A stretch of 64,000 nucleotides of DNA. It comes from Klebsiella sp. BIGb0407. GTDB taxonomy: Bacteria > Pseudomonadota > Gammaproteobacteria > Enterobacterales > Enterobacteriaceae. The notes under the pieces were generated by a model. It saw only the letters and a list, made by a program, of their open reading frames with translations. It made no database searches and had not been told where the DNA came from. The translations under genes and the position numbers were made by a program. Within the stretch, counting starts at the first letter, position 1, and each line of letters begins with the position of its first letter. Shown here piece by piece: positions 29,795-40,313 of this stretch. Location of the stretch: assembly GCF_024807845.1 (NCBI RefSeq), contig NZ_JANUEQ010000003.1, positions 434,001 to 498,000 of the forward strand, written 5' to 3'.

Positions 29795-30256
29795 ATGACC
29801 AAACAGTATAAAAAAGACCCCAATCAGCTTGGGAAACTTACTGAAATTCAATTCAACGTTACCCAAAACAATGCCACAGAACGTCCGTTTTCCGGGGTTT
29901 ACGATGAACATTTTGAAGAAGGTCTGTATGTCGATATCGTTTCTGGTGAACCTCTGTTTACCTCACTGGATAAATTTGACTCAGGTTGTGGCTGGCCGGC
30001 GTTCAGTCGACCGGTGGATAACAATATCCGCAATATCAGCGATAAAAGCCATGGCATGATTCGTACAGAAGTCCGTTCCCAGCACGGAGACAGCCATTTA
30101 GGCCATGTCTTCCCGGACGGACCGCAAGAAACAGGCGGCCTGCGCTACTGTATCAACTCTGCGGCATTGCGCTTTATTCCTAAAGCAGCGCTGGCAACAG
30201 AAGGCTATGGTGATTATCTGCCTTTATTCGAAGAAGGGAAAAAAAATGAAAACTGA
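29795..30256 (+). CDS. msrB: MsrB, methionine-R-sulfoxide reductase without zinc cysteines
   Basis: MsrB reduces the R-epimer of methionine sulfoxide in proteins. The 153-residue protein has the SelR fold with [19 protein letters not shown] and the catalytic Cys in RYCIN. The four zinc-binding Cys of E. coli MsrB are not there: the first CxxC position reads DIVSGEP and the second lies within the Cys-free HLGHVFPDG. It therefore resembles the zinc-free branch more often found beside or fused to MsrA. Its stop overlaps the msrA start by 11 bases. E. coli has no msr gene at this locus. Confidence 0.9.
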   Translation: MTKQYKKDPNQLGKLTEIQFNVTQNNATERPFSGVYDEHFEEGLYVDIVSGEPLFTSLDKFDSGCGWPAFSRPVDNNIRNISDKSHGMIRTEVRSQHGDSHLGHVFPDGPQETGGLRYCINSAALRFIPKAALATEGYGDYLPLFEEGKKNEN

Positions 30257-30737
30257 GGTCGCCATTCTTGCTGGAGGTTGCTTCTGGGGTGTCCAGGAAC
30301 TGATACGTAAGCTGGACGGGGTTATCAGCACCGAAGTGGGTTATACCGGTGGACGCAATGACTCACCAACCTACAGCTATCATCCCGGGCATGCTGAGGC
30401 AATCAGAATAGAATTTTTACCCGAGACACTGAGTTACCGGGATCTGCTGAAATATTTCTTTCAGATTCATGACCCGACAACCTCTCTTCGTCAGGGCAAT
30501 GATATCGGTTCCAGCTATCGTTCCGCCATTTTCTATTTATCAGAAACACAGAAAGCCGAGGCTGAAAAACTGATAACAGAAATGGATAATTCAGGTATCT
30601 GGCCCGGACCGGTAGTCACAGAAGTGAAAGAGGCTGCCCCCTTCTGGTCTGCCGAAGCTGAACATCAGGATTATTTACAGAGAAATCCAAATGGCTACAC
30701 CTGTCATTTTGAACGCAATGACTGGCAGTTACCCTGA
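30246..30737 (+). CDS. msrA: MsrA, methionine-S-sulfoxide reductase
   Basis: MsrA reduces the S-epimer of methionine sulfoxide. The 163-residue protein begins almost directly at the catalytic GGCFWGVQE, so it lacks the N-terminal extension of E. coli MsrA. It keeps [17 protein letters not shown] and AEHQDYLQ. One Cys near the end (YTCHF) may serve as resolving Cys. GAAGAAGGG inside the msrB 3' end is the ribosome site, so both epimers are handled by a translationally coupled pair. Confidence 0.9.
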   Translation: MKTEVAILAGGCFWGVQELIRKLDGVISTEVGYTGGRNDSPTYSYHPGHAEAIRIEFLPETLSYRDLLKYFFQIHDPTTSLRQGNDIGSSYRSAIFYLSETQKAEAEKLITEMDNSGIWPGPVVTEVKEAAPFWSAEAEHQDYLQRNPNGYTCHFERNDWQLP

Positions 30738-30759
30738 AGGCCTGACTGAGGTATAACAC

Positions 30760-30784
30760 AAAAGCCTCCTGATGGGAGGCTTTT
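30760..30784. terminator. Terminator between msrA and apt
   Basis: AAAAGCCTCC and GGGAGGCTTTT flank TGAT. This compact intrinsic terminator is usable from both convergent genes. Confidence 0.8.
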
Positions 30785-30818
30785 AACTTTCTGAAAAAGA
30801 AGGAAAAAAGAGATCTTA

Positions 30819-31370
30819 TTAGTGACCCGGGAATGGCACCAGGCTAAAGATATTAAGGCCCATTTTCTCCAGGCGCTGTTCACCACCCAGATCAAATAAA
30901 TTGATAACAAAAGCCGCGTCGGTCACTTCGCCGCCAAGGTGACGGATCAATTTGACCGTAGCCTCAATGGTTCCACCGGTAGCCAGCAGATCGTCAATCA
31001 CCAGCACTTTATCGCCAGCTTTAATCGCATCAACGTGAATTTCCAGCTTATCGGTGCCGTATTCCAGCTCATAGCTTTCTGACAGAGTTTCACGTGGTAA
31101 TTTATTTGGTTTACGTACTGGAACAAATCCTACTCCCAGTCCTAGCGCAACAGGGGCACCAAATAAGAAGCCGCGGGCTTCAGTACCCACTACTTTGGTG
31201 ATACCCGCATCTTTAAATTGCGAGACTAACAGTTCAATACTGAGCGCATAGGCTTTCGGATCTTCCAGCAAGCTGGTAACGTCACGGAATAAAATGCCCG
31301 GTTTTGGATAGTCTTGGACGCTTTTAATGCTGTTTTTGAGATACTCAAGCTGCTGAACGGTCGCGGTCAT
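30819..31370 (-). CDS. apt: Apt, adenine phosphoribosyltransferase
   Basis: Apt makes AMP from adenine and PRPP. The 183-residue protein equals E. coli Apt. The PRPP-binding motif [14 protein letters not shown] is near 124-137 and the flexible loop region [10 protein letters not shown] near 83-92. Adenine is also the base released when methylthioadenosine is cleaved to give methylthioribose, so Apt and the mtn cluster handle the two halves of the same molecule, though at different loci. Confidence 0.96.
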   Translation of the reverse strand: MTATVQQLEYLKNSIKSVQDYPKPGILFRDVTSLLEDPKAYALSIELLVSQFKDAGITKVVGTEARGFLFGAPVALGLGVGFVPVRKPNKLPRETLSESYELEYGTDKLEIHVDAIKAGDKVLVIDDLLATGGTIEATVKLIRHLGGEVTDAAFVINLFDLGGEQRLEKMGLNIFSLVPFPGH

Positions 31371-31613
31371 CGATTTATGCCTGCTGAAAACATGATACTA
31401 GTCAGGGTACGCTTTCAGTTCATTATAGAACCCGGCTGTTTTTAACCCGCCGTACCCATGCCCGAAAACGCTCGAATTTACTGCCTGACAGCGAGAATTG
31501 CAACTTCGTTGGCCAAGGTTGTTACTTTTCAGCCGCTGCCGCGCGTTAAATCAAAGAATAGCACCCGCTTCATCCATTATCGAATATGATCGGAGATTAA
31601 GAGAGGTTCACTG

Positions 31614-32150
31614 ATGAACACCACGTCACTGCTACAAGTGCTACGTACACGAATTGATGAATTAGCGGTGGCTATCGCCCCTCTTTCTCAGCAACGCGCT
31701 TCGCAGGCCAGATTCGATAAAAAGCTGTTTGCCACCCACAGCACACAGTTAAAGGATTATCTGCTGGAAGTTCGGGAGAATATGGATAAGCTCCAGCACA
31801 GCGTCGAGCAGGCAAGAACTGACCAGGTCGCTTTTCTGGCTGAAAAGCTGGTTGAACAGCTGGCCGCCCTGCAAAGAGAGCTGGCAACCAAAGAGTTACG
31901 TAAAAGTGAGCGCCAGCAACCTGAAGCAGAGAATTTTTACCAGAAGCTGGCGACTCATCAGGATTATGAGCGTCGCCTGCAAGCGATGATTAATGACAGG
32001 GAAAATCAGCACGCAGTGCAAACGACGCTAGCCGGGCAACAGAAATTACAGCGCGAAATACTGGCACTGGAAGGTCGTTTGCAGCGATGCAAACAAGCTC
32101 TGACCCGCCTGGAACGTATTATTGAACGCCAGGAACGTGGTCTGGGTTAA
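31614..32150 (+). CDS. priC: PriC, primosomal replication protein N''
   Basis: PriC restarts stalled replication forks by loading DnaB through interaction with SSB. The 178-residue, almost wholly helical, Gln/Arg/Leu-rich protein matches E. coli PriC (175 residues) from its start (TTSLLQVLRTRIDEL) to the basic end (LERIIERQERGLG). ybaN, next to priC in E. coli, is absent. The small gene ybaM follows by 24 bases. Confidence 0.93.
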   Translation: MNTTSLLQVLRTRIDELAVAIAPLSQQRASQARFDKKLFATHSTQLKDYLLEVRENMDKLQHSVEQARTDQVAFLAEKLVEQLAALQRELATKELRKSERQQPEAENFYQKLATHQDYERRLQAMINDRENQHAVQTTLAGQQKLQREILALEGRLQRCKQALTRLERIIERQERGLG

Positions 32151-32174
32151 TGTTTATTTGTTCGGGAGAAAGCG

Positions 32175-32345
32175 ATGTCACTAGAAAATGCTGCAGATGA
32201 AATCAAACTCGCGGTCGATTTAATTATGCTGCTTGAACAACACGCTATCCCGACTGATACCGTGCTAAAAGCACTGGAAATAGTTGAACAGGATTTTTTA
32301 CGAAAAAAAGTACATACGGCCAGAGAACAAGGCACGGAGGTTTGA
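32175..32345 (+). CDS. ybaM: YbaM (RsmS), small primosome-associated protein
   Basis: This 56-residue protein begins [20 protein letters not shown] and matches E. coli YbaM almost residue for residue in the first half. The end ([10 protein letters not shown]) differs, as is usual. GGGAGAAAGCG is a good ribosome site. It is co-transcribed with priC. YbaM/RsmS has been linked to DNA replication and stress in enterobacteria, and the pairing with priC fits that. Confidence 0.9.
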   Translation: MSLENAADEIKLAVDLIMLLEQHAIPTDTVLKALEIVEQDFLRKKVHTAREQGTEV

Positions 32346-32391
32346 ACAGTAATCAGCCAAAAAACCTGTTCCGGCAGTGCTTTACATAGTT

Positions 32392-33051
32392 TTACGGTTC
32401 AATTTCGGCGCTTTTTTTTGTCTGTCGAAGCGTCGGACAAAATAGAAACATTTCCAACAAAATAGCAACATAATCAGCAGCATTACTGTATAAATCAAAA
32501 CTGTCCGGGGCGACCAACCAGTTCTCAATCAAACCGGTGATATAACTACGCATTGTGATAACAGCATGGGATAAACTAAGGTTAACAGGAAGATACCCTG
32601 CATCGATACAACGCTGCAAACTGGCTTCAATGCGTTCATTTCCCTCTAAATAGAGAGCACGTCGTGCTTCCTGCATTACAGCAAGCTCACCAACAAATTC
32701 ACATTTGTGAAAAATAATTTCTGTCATTAACCGTCGGCGCTCTTCTGAAACCGTCGCCTGTAGGATATAAATAAGTAATTCTCTGACGACAGAAAGTGGA
32801 TCGTCCGGGTATTTTGCCTGATACTCAATTTCTATATCACTAATACTGGACTCTGTAAGTTTCCAGATTTCATTGAACAATTCCGACTTATTTTTGAAAT
32901 GCCAATAGATAGCTCCACGCGTGACACCAGCAGCTTTTGCTATGTCTGCAAGCGAGGTCGCGGATACGCCGTGTTGCGAGAACAGAATAATCGCCACGTC
33001 GAGGAGATGCTGTCGGGTTTCAAGCGCTTGCGCTTTAGTTTTTCGTGCCAT
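32392..33051 (-). CDS. acrR: AcrR, TetR-family repressor of acrAB
   Basis: AcrR represses acrAB and is released by efflux substrates. The 219-residue protein has the N-terminal TetR helix-turn-helix ([21 protein letters not shown], about 34-54). A ligand-binding C-terminal domain similar to E. coli AcrR follows, with a more diverged tail. It is divergent from acrA, with its operator between. The large channel gene mscK that sits beside acrR in E. coli is missing. Confidence 0.95.
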   Translation of the reverse strand: MARKTKAQALETRQHLLDVAIILFSQHGVSATSLADIAKAAGVTRGAIYWHFKNKSELFNEIWKLTESSISDIEIEYQAKYPDDPLSVVRELLIYILQATVSEERRRLMTEIIFHKCEFVGELAVMQEARRALYLEGNERIEASLQRCIDAGYLPVNLSLSHAVITMRSYITGLIENWLVAPDSFDLYSNAADYVAILLEMFLFCPTLRQTKKSAEIEP

Positions 33052-33079
33052 ATGTCAGTGAATATGCGAGCGTCAGATT

Positions 33080-33103
33080 TACATACATTTGTGAATGTAT
33101 GTA
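33080..33103. promoter_or_regulatory. AcrR operator
   Basis: A 24-base palindrome made of TACATACATT, a TGTG centre and AATGTATGTA lies in the acrR-acrA spacer. It is identical in form to the AcrR operator of E. coli and would control both genes. Confidence 0.92.
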
Positions 33104-33195
33104 ACATAGCACGACGAGAATATAAACACAGTAGTGGGATTGTGGGCATTTGCTCCATTGAATTAACGTTGAATTCGGACACTTGAGGTTTACAT

Positions 33196-34383
33196 ATGAA
33201 CAAAAACAGAGGGTTTACGCCTCTGGCGGCCGTTCTGATGCTTTCAGGCAGCTTAGCGCTTACAGGATGTAACGAAAAAGAAAGCCAACAAAGTGCGCCG
33301 CCCCCACCTGAAGTGGGTGTAGTCACTTTGAAAAGCGAGCCTTTGCAGATAACTAATGAGCTTCCAGGGCGTACCAGCGCCTATCGTGTAGCGGAAGTTC
33401 GTCCACAGGTAAGCGGAATCATTCTCAAACGTAACTTCACTGAAGGTAGCGATGTTCAGGCTGGTGTATCACTTTACCAAATCGATCCCGCTCCCTATCA
33501 GGCTGCTTACAATAGTGCGAATGGTCAACTTGCTCAATCACAGGCCAGTGCAAACATTGCCCAACTGACGGTTAAGCGTTATCAAAAACTGGTCGGTACT
33601 CAATATATTAGTAAACAAGATTACGATCAGGCTGTCGCGACTGCTCAGCAAGCCAATGCCGCTGTTGTGGCCGCTAAAGCTGCCCTGGAAAGTGCCCGTA
33701 TTAATCTGGCCTACACCAAAATGACCTCTCCTATTAGTGGTCGTACTGGTATGTCCTCAGTCACCGAAGGTGCGCTGGTGACCAGTGGTCAGACTAATGC
33801 GTTAGTGACCGTCCAACAAATCGACCCGATTTATGTTGATGTCACTCAGTCCAGCGGTGAGTTTTTACGTTTAAAGCAAGAGCTGGCTGCAGGTAAACTG
33901 AAGCAGGAAAATGGTCAGGCGAAAGTTAAACTGGTAACCAACGATGGTGTGGCCTATCAGCAAGAAGGTACGCTGGAGTTTTCTGAGGTGACCGTAGACC
34001 CATCTACTGGCTCCATCACCCTGCGCGCAGTATTCCCTAACCCGGATAAATCCTTGTTGCCGGGTATGTTTGTTCGTGCCGAGCTGGAAGAAGGTATTAA
34101 TCCGACTGCCATTCTGGTGCCACAACAAGGTATTACTCGTACGCCACGTGGTGAAGCATCAGCAATGATTGTGGATAAAGACAATAAAGTTGCCGTGCGT
34201 CAGCTGACAACCGGTGCCGCTATTGGCAACAAATGGTTAGTGACCGAAGGATTACAAGATGGCGACCGTGTCATTATCACTGGTCTGCAGAAAATAAAAC
34301 CGGGCGTTCAAGTTAATGCGCAAGAAGTTGCTGAAAGTAGTGAAGGTCAACAGAGTTCTGCTGCCGGTGCGAAGTCTGAATAG
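33196..34383 (+). CDS. acrA: AcrA, periplasmic adaptor lipoprotein of AcrAB-TolC
   Basis: AcrA bridges AcrB and TolC. The 395-residue protein has a lipoprotein signal ending LTGC with Cys25, then the membrane-proximal, lipoyl (VRPQVSGIILKRNF) and alpha-hairpin regions (about 100-170, rich in Ala/Gln). The beta-barrel comes next and the disordered Ser/Gln-rich tail is as in E. coli. It lies 34 bases before acrB in one operon. Confidence 0.96.
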   Translation: MNKNRGFTPLAAVLMLSGSLALTGCNEKESQQSAPPPPEVGVVTLKSEPLQITNELPGRTSAYRVAEVRPQVSGIILKRNFTEGSDVQAGVSLYQIDPAPYQAAYNSANGQLAQSQASANIAQLTVKRYQKLVGTQYISKQDYDQAVATAQQANAAVVAAKAALESARINLAYTKMTSPISGRTGMSSVTEGALVTSGQTNALVTVQQIDPIYVDVTQSSGEFLRLKQELAAGKLKQENGQAKVKLVTNDGVAYQQEGTLEFSEVTVDPSTGSITLRAVFPNPDKSLLPGMFVRAELEEGINPTAILVPQQGITRTPRGEASAMIVDKDNKVAVRQLTTGAAIGNKWLVTEGLQDGDRVIITGLQKIKPGVQVNAQEVAESSEGQQSSAAGAKSE

Positions 34384-34417
34384 TAGAAGTCTTAACTTAA
34401 ACAGGAGCCGTTAAGAC

Positions 34418-37400
34418 ATGGCTAAGTTTTTTATCGATCGCCCTATTTTCGCCTGGGTTATCGCCATTATTGTTATGCTGGCGGGGTTGCTTGCAATTTT
34501 AAAGCTACCCGTCGCGCAATATCCAACCATTGCGCCTCCAGCGGTAACTGTCTCGGCTAACTATCCAGGCGCGGATGCAAAAACCGTACAGGATTCTGTC
34601 ACCCAGGTTATAGAACAGAATATGAATGGCCTTGATGGCCTGCTGTATATGTCTTCGGCCAGTGACTCTTCTGGTTCGGTACAAATCACATTAACCTTTG
34701 ATGCCGATACTGATGCAGATATCGCGCAAGTCCAGGTGCAGAACAAACTGCAGCTCGCTATGCCGCTACTTCCTCAGGAAGTTCAGCAGCAAGGTGTTAG
34801 TGTAGAAAAATCATCCAGTAGCTTCCTGATGGTTCTCGGTATGATCAATACCGATGGCACTATGCTTCAGGAAGATATTTCTGACTACCTTGGTGCAACG
34901 GTTAAAGATCCTATCAGCCGTACCAGTGGGGTGGGTGACGTTCAACTGTTCGGTTCTCAGTACGCAATGCGTATCTGGCTGAACCCACATGAGCTAAACA
35001 ACTACAACCTGACGCCAATCGATGTTGTTACTGCACTTAAGGCACAAAACGCCCAGGTCGCAGCAGGTCAATTAGGTGGTACGCCACCGGTTAAAGGCCA
35101 GGAGTTAAATGCTTCAATCATCGCACAGACACGCCTGACATCTGTCGATGAGTTCAGCAAAATCCTGATGAAAGTCAACGCTGATGGTTCCCGTGTATTG
35201 CTACGTGATGTAGCAAAAGTTGAGCTGGGCGCTGAGAGTTATGACGTTATTGCGCGTTATAACGGTAAGCCAGCATCAGGACTCGGTATCAAACTGGCAA
35301 CCGGTGCGAATGCGCTGGAAACCGCACAGGCTGTACGTGACACCATAGAGAAGCTTAAACCTTTCTTCCCGGCTGGGTTAGAAGTGGTTTATCCGTACGA
35401 CACTACGCCATTCATTAAGATCTCTATTAATGAAGTGGTAAAAACGCTGCTGGAAGCGATTTTACTGGTATTCCTGGTAATGTATCTGTTCTTACAGAAC
35501 TTCCGGGCAACATTGATTCCAACTATTGCCGTTCCGGTGGTAATCCTTGGGACCTTCGCCGTTCTTGCCGTGTTTGGCTATTCGATAAACACCCTCACGA
35601 TGTTCGGGTTGGTGCTCGCGATAGGCTTGCTGGTGGATGATGCCATCGTGGTGGTTGAGAACGTCGAACGCGTGATGGCCGAAGAGGGCCTGTCACCGAA
35701 AGAAGCCACGCGTAAGTCGATGGGACAGATCCAAGGTGCACTGGTTGGTATCGCTCTTGTTCTGTCTGCGGTATTTATACCGATGGCATTCTTTGGCGGC
35801 TCAACCGGTGCTATCTATCGTCAGTTCTCGATAACTATCGTTTCAGCGATGATTCTTTCTGTTCTGGTGGCCATGATCCTGACCCCAGCACTCTGTGCAA
35901 CTATGCTGAAACCTCTTCAGCCTGGCCATGAGCACAAGAAAGGCTTCTTCGGCTGGTTCAACAACATGTTCGAGAAGAGCACACATCACTATACCGACAG
36001 CGTTGCCAGAATTCTGCGCAGCACCGGTCGTTATTTAGTGTTGTATGTCATATTGGTTGCAGGCATGGCGCTGATGTTTGTCCGCTTACCAAGTTCCTTC
36101 TTGCCTGATGAAGATCAGGGTGTACTGTTGTCGATGGCACAGCTTCCTTCAGGTGCAACTCAGCAACAGACTCAGAAAGTGCTTGATGAAGTCAACGAAT
36201 ACTATCTGACCAAAGAAAAAGACAACGTTAACTCTGTATTTACCGTTAACGGCTTTGGTTTCTCGGGTCGTGGACAAAACGTTGGTCTGGCATTTATCTC
36301 ACTGAAAAACTGGGATGAGCGTCAGGGCGAAGAAAATAAAGTTCCTGCAATTGCTCAACGGGCGAATATTGCCCTGTCGCAAATTCGGGAAGCAATGGTC
36401 TTTGCCTTTAACTTACCTGCAATTGTTGAACTGGGTACCGCAACCGGTTTTGACTTCGAGTTAATCGACCAGGCAAACCTCGGCCATGAGCAACTAACAC
36501 AAGCGCGTAATCAGCTGCTTGGTATGGCGGCTCAGCATCCTGATTTATTAATCGGTGTGCGTCCGAATGGTCTGGAAGATACACCGCAGTTCAAAATTGA
36601 TGTGGATCAGGAAAAAGCACAAGCGCTGGGCGTCTCTATCAGCGATATCAACACCACACTGAGCTCGGCCTGGGGGGGAAGTTATGTTAATGACTTCATC
36701 GACCGTGGTCGTGTGAAACGTGTCTATGTGATGGCTGATGCACCTTACCGTATGCTGCCGTCCGATATCGGTAAATGGTACGTACGTAGTAGTTCCGGTC
36801 AGATGGTTCCATTCTCTGAATTCACCACTTCACGCTGGGAGTATGGTTCACCGCGTCTGGAGCGTTACAACGGTCTTCCGTCTATGGAAATTCTCGGTCA
36901 GGCGGCACCCGGTAAGAGTACCGGTGAAGCAATGCTGATGATGGAAGAGCTGGCCGGTAAGTTACCTACGGGTATCGGTTACGACTGGACGGGAATGTCT
37001 TATCAGGAAAGGCTGTCGGGTAACCAGGCACCTGCTCTGTATGCTATCTCGCTGATTGTCGTATTCCTCTGTCTGGCAGCCTTGTACGAAAGCTGGTCAA
37101 TACCATTCTCCGTTATGCTGGTTGTTCCACTGGGGGTATTTGGTGCCCTGGCGGCGACGATGTTGCGCGGTCTCACCAATGACGTTTACTTCCAGGTGGG
37201 CCTCCTCACAACCATTGGCTTATCGGCGAAGAATGCGATACTTATCGTAGAATTCGCCAAAGACTTAATGGAGAAAGAAGGTAAAGGTCTGGTTGAGGCA
37301 ACGCTGGATGCTGTTCGTATGCGTCTGCGTCCGATTCTGATGACGTCGCTGGCATTTATGCTCGGCATCATGCCACTGGTTATTAGTACTGGTGCTGGTA

Positions 37401-37564
37401 GTGGTGCACAGAATGCGGTAGGTACAGGTGTTTTAGGTGGGATGATAACTGCAACTATCCTCGCCATCTTCTTTGTACCGGTATTCTTTGTGGTCATTCG
37501 TCGTCGCTTTAGCCGTAAAAGCGAAGATATTGAACACTCGCATCCGGTTGAACATAAAAACTAA
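34418..37564 (+). CDS. acrB: AcrB, RND multidrug efflux pump
   Basis: AcrB is the proton-driven inner-membrane trimer that pumps drugs, bile salts and dyes through TolC. The 1048-residue protein has the two tandem RND halves. The proton-relay pair Asp-Asp lies in [16 protein letters not shown] (near 407-408), and the Lys partner in [16 protein letters not shown] (near 940). The periplasmic porter and docking domains are intact, and the tail is His-containing. No truncation or odd substitution stood out. Confidence 0.97.
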   Translation: MAKFFIDRPIFAWVIAIIVMLAGLLAILKLPVAQYPTIAPPAVTVSANYPGADAKTVQDSVTQVIEQNMNGLDGLLYMSSASDSSGSVQITLTFDADTDADIAQVQVQNKLQLAMPLLPQEVQQQGVSVEKSSSSFLMVLGMINTDGTMLQEDISDYLGATVKDPISRTSGVGDVQLFGSQYAMRIWLNPHELNNYNLTPIDVVTALKAQNAQVAAGQLGGTPPVKGQELNASIIAQTRLTSVDEFSKILMKVNADGSRVLLRDVAKVELGAESYDVIARYNGKPASGLGIKLATGANALETAQAVRDTIEKLKPFFPAGLEVVYPYDTTPFIKISINEVVKTLLEAILLVFLVMYLFLQNFRATLIPTIAVPVVILGTFAVLAVFGYSINTLTMFGLVLAIGLLVDDAIVVVENVERVMAEEGLSPKEATRKSMGQIQGALVGIALVLSAVFIPMAFFGGSTGAIYRQFSITIVSAMILSVLVAMILTPALCATMLKPLQPGHEHKKGFFGWFNNMFEKSTHHYTDSVARILRSTGRYLVLYVILVAGMALMFVRLPSSFLPDEDQGVLLSMAQLPSGATQQQTQKVLDEVNEYYLTKEKDNVNSVFTVNGFGFSGRGQNVGLAFISLKNWDERQGEENKVPAIAQRANIALSQIREAMVFAFNLPAIVELGTATGFDFELIDQANLGHEQLTQARNQLLGMAAQHPDLLIGVRPNGLEDTPQFKIDVDQEKAQALGVSISDINTTLSSAWGGSYVNDFIDRGRVKRVYVMADAPYRMLPSDIGKWYVRSSSGQMVPFSEFTTSRWEYGSPRLERYNGLPSMEILGQAAPGKSTGEAMLMMEELAGKLPTGIGYDWTGMSYQERLSGNQAPALYAISLIVVFLCLAALYESWSIPFSVMLVVPLGVFGALAATMLRGLTNDVYFQVGLLTTIGLSAKNAILIVEFAKDLMEKEGKGLVEATLDAVRMRLRPILMTSLAFMLGIMPLVISTGAGSGAQNAVGTGVLGGMITATILAIFFVPVFFVVIRRRFSRKSEDIEHSHPVEHKN

Positions 37565-37571
37565 GTAATGC

Positions 37572-37605
37572 TAAGGCCGTGGTAAACCCACGGCCTTAAG
37601 TTTTT
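37572..37605 (+). terminator. Terminator after acrAB
   Basis: TAAGGCCGTGG and CCACGGCCTTA form an 11-bp stem with loop TAAAC and are followed by AGTTTTT. Confidence 0.9.
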
Positions 37606-38202
37606 GATTGAAAGGGAAAAACAGGATTACACGCTATTTTTTTATTATTGAATTTTACTCAATAATAAAAAAGTGATTAGTTTATTTAATGAGAATGAAC
37701 GTTTCAGCGTTTTATTTACCCCTTCTGTTTTGGAATAATAACTTTACCGGCCTCACAATCTATTCATAATTTTAATCAACTCTAACCTAACTATTAGTCT
37801 TGATAATATCCAGTAATCAAATTTGCACACTCCCTGATTCGTTTCTGCTATTACTCTGATAGGAATATTCTTAGTTATGTGTTGCTACGCCAACAATTAA
37901 CAAGAAGAGCAAAAAACAACCAGAAAATAACTGCTTTTTAGTCTGAAAATGGCTCGTCAATCATCTTTAATAATTATTTGTAAGTTTAGGTTAACGTTAA
38001 TATCAAAGAGTTAATTAGCGTACTTACCTGCTCCCCGCCAGTTATTAATCTTTCTTTTCTTTCCTCACACCATGAAATCTTATCGTTATTGCTTTATAAT
38101 GAATCTGCATGTAATAATCATGGCCACAGTTCTCCACCTGTTTAGGTGTTGTCCACTCCAACGGATTACGTTTATTGTTGTTGTCGATAAAGGGGCTGTT
38201 AT
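37606..38202. other. AT-rich leader region upstream of tomB-hha
   Basis: About 600 bases, very AT-rich, with no convincing gene. E. coli also has a long untranslated stretch before tomB. The base composition would suit H-NS binding, in line with the Hha product, but I see no specific site. Confidence 0.5.
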
Positions 38203-38598
38203 ATGGACGAGTATTCACCAAAGCGACATGACATTGCACAATTGAAGTTCCTGTGTGAAAGCCTGCAGCGAGATTGCTTGCTTAATCTCGATAGCAGTAA
38301 TCACGGCTGGGTTAATGGACCAACATCTGTGACTCATTTGCAATTAAATGAATTGATTGAGCACATCGCTGCCTTCGCGCTTAATTATAAAATTAAGTAC
38401 ATCGATGATAGTAAGCTTATTGAACTTGTTGATGAATACCTTGATGATAGCTTTATGCTGTTCAGTAACTACAGTATAAGTGGGCAGGATCTCCAAAAGT
38501 GGCAAGGTTCGGAGCATCGGTTGTTCCAAAGCCTCATTAATGAGGATCATGATAATTCTGTGAACATTTCGTTAGAAAAAAATATTAAAAATACTTAA
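38203..38598 (+). CDS. tomB: TomB, antitoxin-like partner of Hha
   Basis: TomB (YbaJ) counteracts Hha toxicity and biofilm effects. The 131-residue protein starts MDEYSPKRHDIAQLKFLCE, nearly identical to E. coli, and keeps the single conserved Cys of that N-terminal block. The last 25 residues diverge (EDHDNSVNISLEKNIKNT). It lies nine bases upstream of hha in the same operon. Confidence 0.94.
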   Translation: MDEYSPKRHDIAQLKFLCESLQRDCLLNLDSSNHGWVNGPTSVTHLQLNELIEHIAAFALNYKIKYIDDSKLIELVDEYLDDSFMLFSNYSISGQDLQKWQGSEHRLFQSLINEDHDNSVNISLEKNIKNT

Positions 38599-38607
38599 GG
38601 CTAATTT

Positions 38608-38826
38608 ATGACAGATAAACCTTTAACTAAAATTGATTATTTGATGCGCTTGCGGCGATGCCAGACACTTGACACACTAGAGCGTGTTATTGAAAAAAAT
38701 AAATACGAATTATCGGATAATGAACTAGCGGTGTTCTATTCCGCTGCCGATCATCGTCTTGCTGAGCTAACGATGAATAAGCTTTACGATAAAATTCCAC
38801 CTTCAGTATGGAAATTCATCCGCTAA
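38608..38826 (+). CDS. hha: Hha, haemolysin expression-modulating protein
   Basis: Hha binds the N-terminal domain of H-NS and strengthens silencing of horizontally acquired genes. The 72-residue protein matches the family over its whole length, including [28 protein letters not shown]-type helices and the C-terminal PSVWKFIR. It is downstream of tomB as in E. coli. Confidence 0.96.
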   Translation: MTDKPLTKIDYLMRLRRCQTLDTLERVIEKNKYELSDNELAVFYSAADHRLAELTMNKLYDKIPPSVWKFIR

Positions 38827-39166
38827 TTTATTCATCGGTTTGGATACGTAAGTAACTTCAGATTTTCCTGTAACCTTATTTCGTTTTTAGATCTTAGTGT
38901 CTGAAAGTTTAAGTTATTGTTTTATATAAAAATAACTTTTGATGATGCTGTTCACTTCATGTGCCAGTCCCAGGTCTGGGCTACAAATAAGCGGAATAGC
39001 ATTAGGTGATAATTCAGGATTAGCGAGAAAAGTCGTCTTTGCAGGTGGATGCGTCAACTGTTATGGTTTTTTTTAGTCTTTCTGTTACTTTCTTGCTGGC
39101 CATGAGCTTCTTAAAATAGTGTTGTCCTATGTCTTACTCGAAGCTCTGAACATTAAAAGGCTTACC
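38827..39166. other. hha-ylaC intergenic region
   Basis: About 340 bases without a supported gene. One short hairpin (CCCAGGTCTGGG) lies in the middle. The region presumably holds the hha 3' end signals and the ylaC promoter. Confidence 0.45.
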
Positions 39167-39643
39167 ATGACTGAAATCCAACGCCTGCTGACTAACACTA
39201 TTGAAAAATTGAATGTGGCTGAGAAGCGCGATAACAGACCGCGCTTTAGTATCAGTTTTATTCGCAAGCATCCTGGCCTGTTTATCGGCATGTACATTGG
39301 GTTGTTTGCCACATTATGGGTAATGATGGCATCAGATACACTGGCTGGTGAAGCCTGGTTATTGATTGTTCTGTTTGCCCTATTGAACGTATTTTTCTTT
39401 TTTGATGTTAACCCGCGCTATCGCTACAGTGATATAGATGTCCTTGATTTGAGGGTTTGTTACAACGGAGAGTGGTATAACACTCGCAATGTGCCAGCCA
39501 CATTGATTAACGATATTTTGCATTCCCCTCAGGTTGATGATGAACAGAAATCGCTGCTGAACAAAATGCTGGACCGGAAAGGGGAATTATCATTTTATGA
39601 TGTGTACTCATTAACCCGCCAGCAATCCGTTGCCAGTCGTTAA
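39167..39643 (+). CDS. ylaC: YlaC, inner membrane protein of unknown function
   Basis: This 158-residue protein matches E. coli YlaC (156 residues). A cytoplasmic N-terminal segment is followed by two hydrophobic helices (about 35-55 and 63-80, with the FFFFDV turn). A soluble C-terminal domain has [20 protein letters not shown] and [12 protein letters not shown]. The ATG at 39167 (MTEIQRLL) is the conserved start; an upstream in-frame codon at 39119 is not. Function is not known. Confidence 0.9.
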   Translation: MTEIQRLLTNTIEKLNVAEKRDNRPRFSISFIRKHPGLFIGMYIGLFATLWVMMASDTLAGEAWLLIVLFALLNVFFFFDVNPRYRYSDIDVLDLRVCYNGEWYNTRNVPATLINDILHSPQVDDEQKSLLNKMLDRKGELSFYDVYSLTRQQSVASR

Positions 39644-39646
39644 CGA

Positions 39647-39787
39647 TCAACGGCGTTTTTTCCTGCCCTGAACCGCTTTGAAACGCGGGTTTGATTTGCA
39701 AATAACATAGAGTCGCCCCTTACGCCTGACTATCTGGCAATCGGGGTGGCGGTTTTTTGCACTGCGTAAAGAATTCAATACCTGCAT
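39647..39787 (-). CDS. ykgO: Alternative ribosomal protein L36 (YkgO/RpmJ2), zinc-free form
   Basis: This 46-residue basic protein has sequence [20 protein letters not shown] followed by [17 protein letters not shown] and a KKRR end. It lacks the full CxxC zinc set of RpmJ and matches the C-minus paralogue used in zinc limitation. It lies three bases from the rpmE2 stop and would be co-transcribed with it under Zur control. Confidence 0.93.
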   Translation of the reverse strand: MQVLNSLRSAKNRHPDCQIVRRKGRLYVICKSNPRFKAVQGRKKRR

Positions 39788-39790
39788 TAT

Positions 39791-40051
39791 TTAGTCCTTT
39801 TTCCCACTAAAAAAATTACCAAAGCGCTGCTGGAATCGTGCAGGCCCGCCCTCATTGGTATAAACCTTCTGTTTTCCGGTGTAATACGGATGTGACGAAG
39901 ATGAAACCTCAACAGTCACATACGGGTAGCTCACCCCTTCAAGTTCAATTGTTCTTTCCGTTTTAATCGTCGATCCGATTTTGAAATATTCATTAACGCT
40001 GGTGTCATGAAACACTACGGTTCGATAGTCAGGATGGATGCCATGCTGCAT
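39791..40051 (-). CDS. ykgM: Alternative ribosomal protein L31 type B (YkgM/RpmE2)
   Basis: This 86-residue zinc-independent paralogue of L31 replaces the Cys-containing form when zinc is short, freeing zinc. The start at 40051 ([16 protein letters not shown]) matches the family; a much longer in-frame extension to 40216 is not protein-like and overlaps the promoter. The typical [11 protein letters not shown] block is present. A Zur-type operator lies just upstream. Confidence 0.93.
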   Translation of the reverse strand: MQHGIHPDYRTVVFHDTSVNEYFKIGSTIKTERTIELEGVSYPYVTVEVSSSSHPYYTGKQKVYTNEGGPARFQQRFGNFFSGKKD

Positions 40052-40068
40052 AACGGCCTCTACTGTTA

Positions 40069-40083
40069 TGTTATAAAGTAACA
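40069..40083 (-). promoter_or_regulatory. Zur box upstream of rpmE2-rpmJ2
   Basis: Read on the minus strand this is TGTTACTTTATAACA, matching the Zur core TGTTATANTATAACA at all but two central positions. It lies 17 bases before the rpmE2 start. Confidence 0.8.
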
Positions 40084-40313
40084 TCACTTTAAAGTGGCTT
40101 GAACTGAAAAGCAAGCATCCTGGTACTGCTCCGATGTCAGCCATTTCCCACCAGATTGGGTGTAGAGCCCTTCCCACCTTCTTTTCCTGTTTATGCAAAA
40201 GCTTAGAACCCCACAACGGAATAGCTTAGAAGATAACAATATTGGGCGAACTCATATGCTTACGGATAAGTTATCTCCATCGCAACCTGAACATAATTTA
40301 GTAGGAGCCAGCC

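Noticed and set aside
37606-38202. Hidden gene or regulatory RNA in the long acrB-tomB spacer
   Set aside because: Open frames are short and have no ribosome sites; no terminator beyond that of acrB was seen.
40052-40216. Long N-terminal extension of rpmE2
   Set aside because: The extension is unlike any L31 protein and covers the Zur box and promoter; the conserved start is at 40051.
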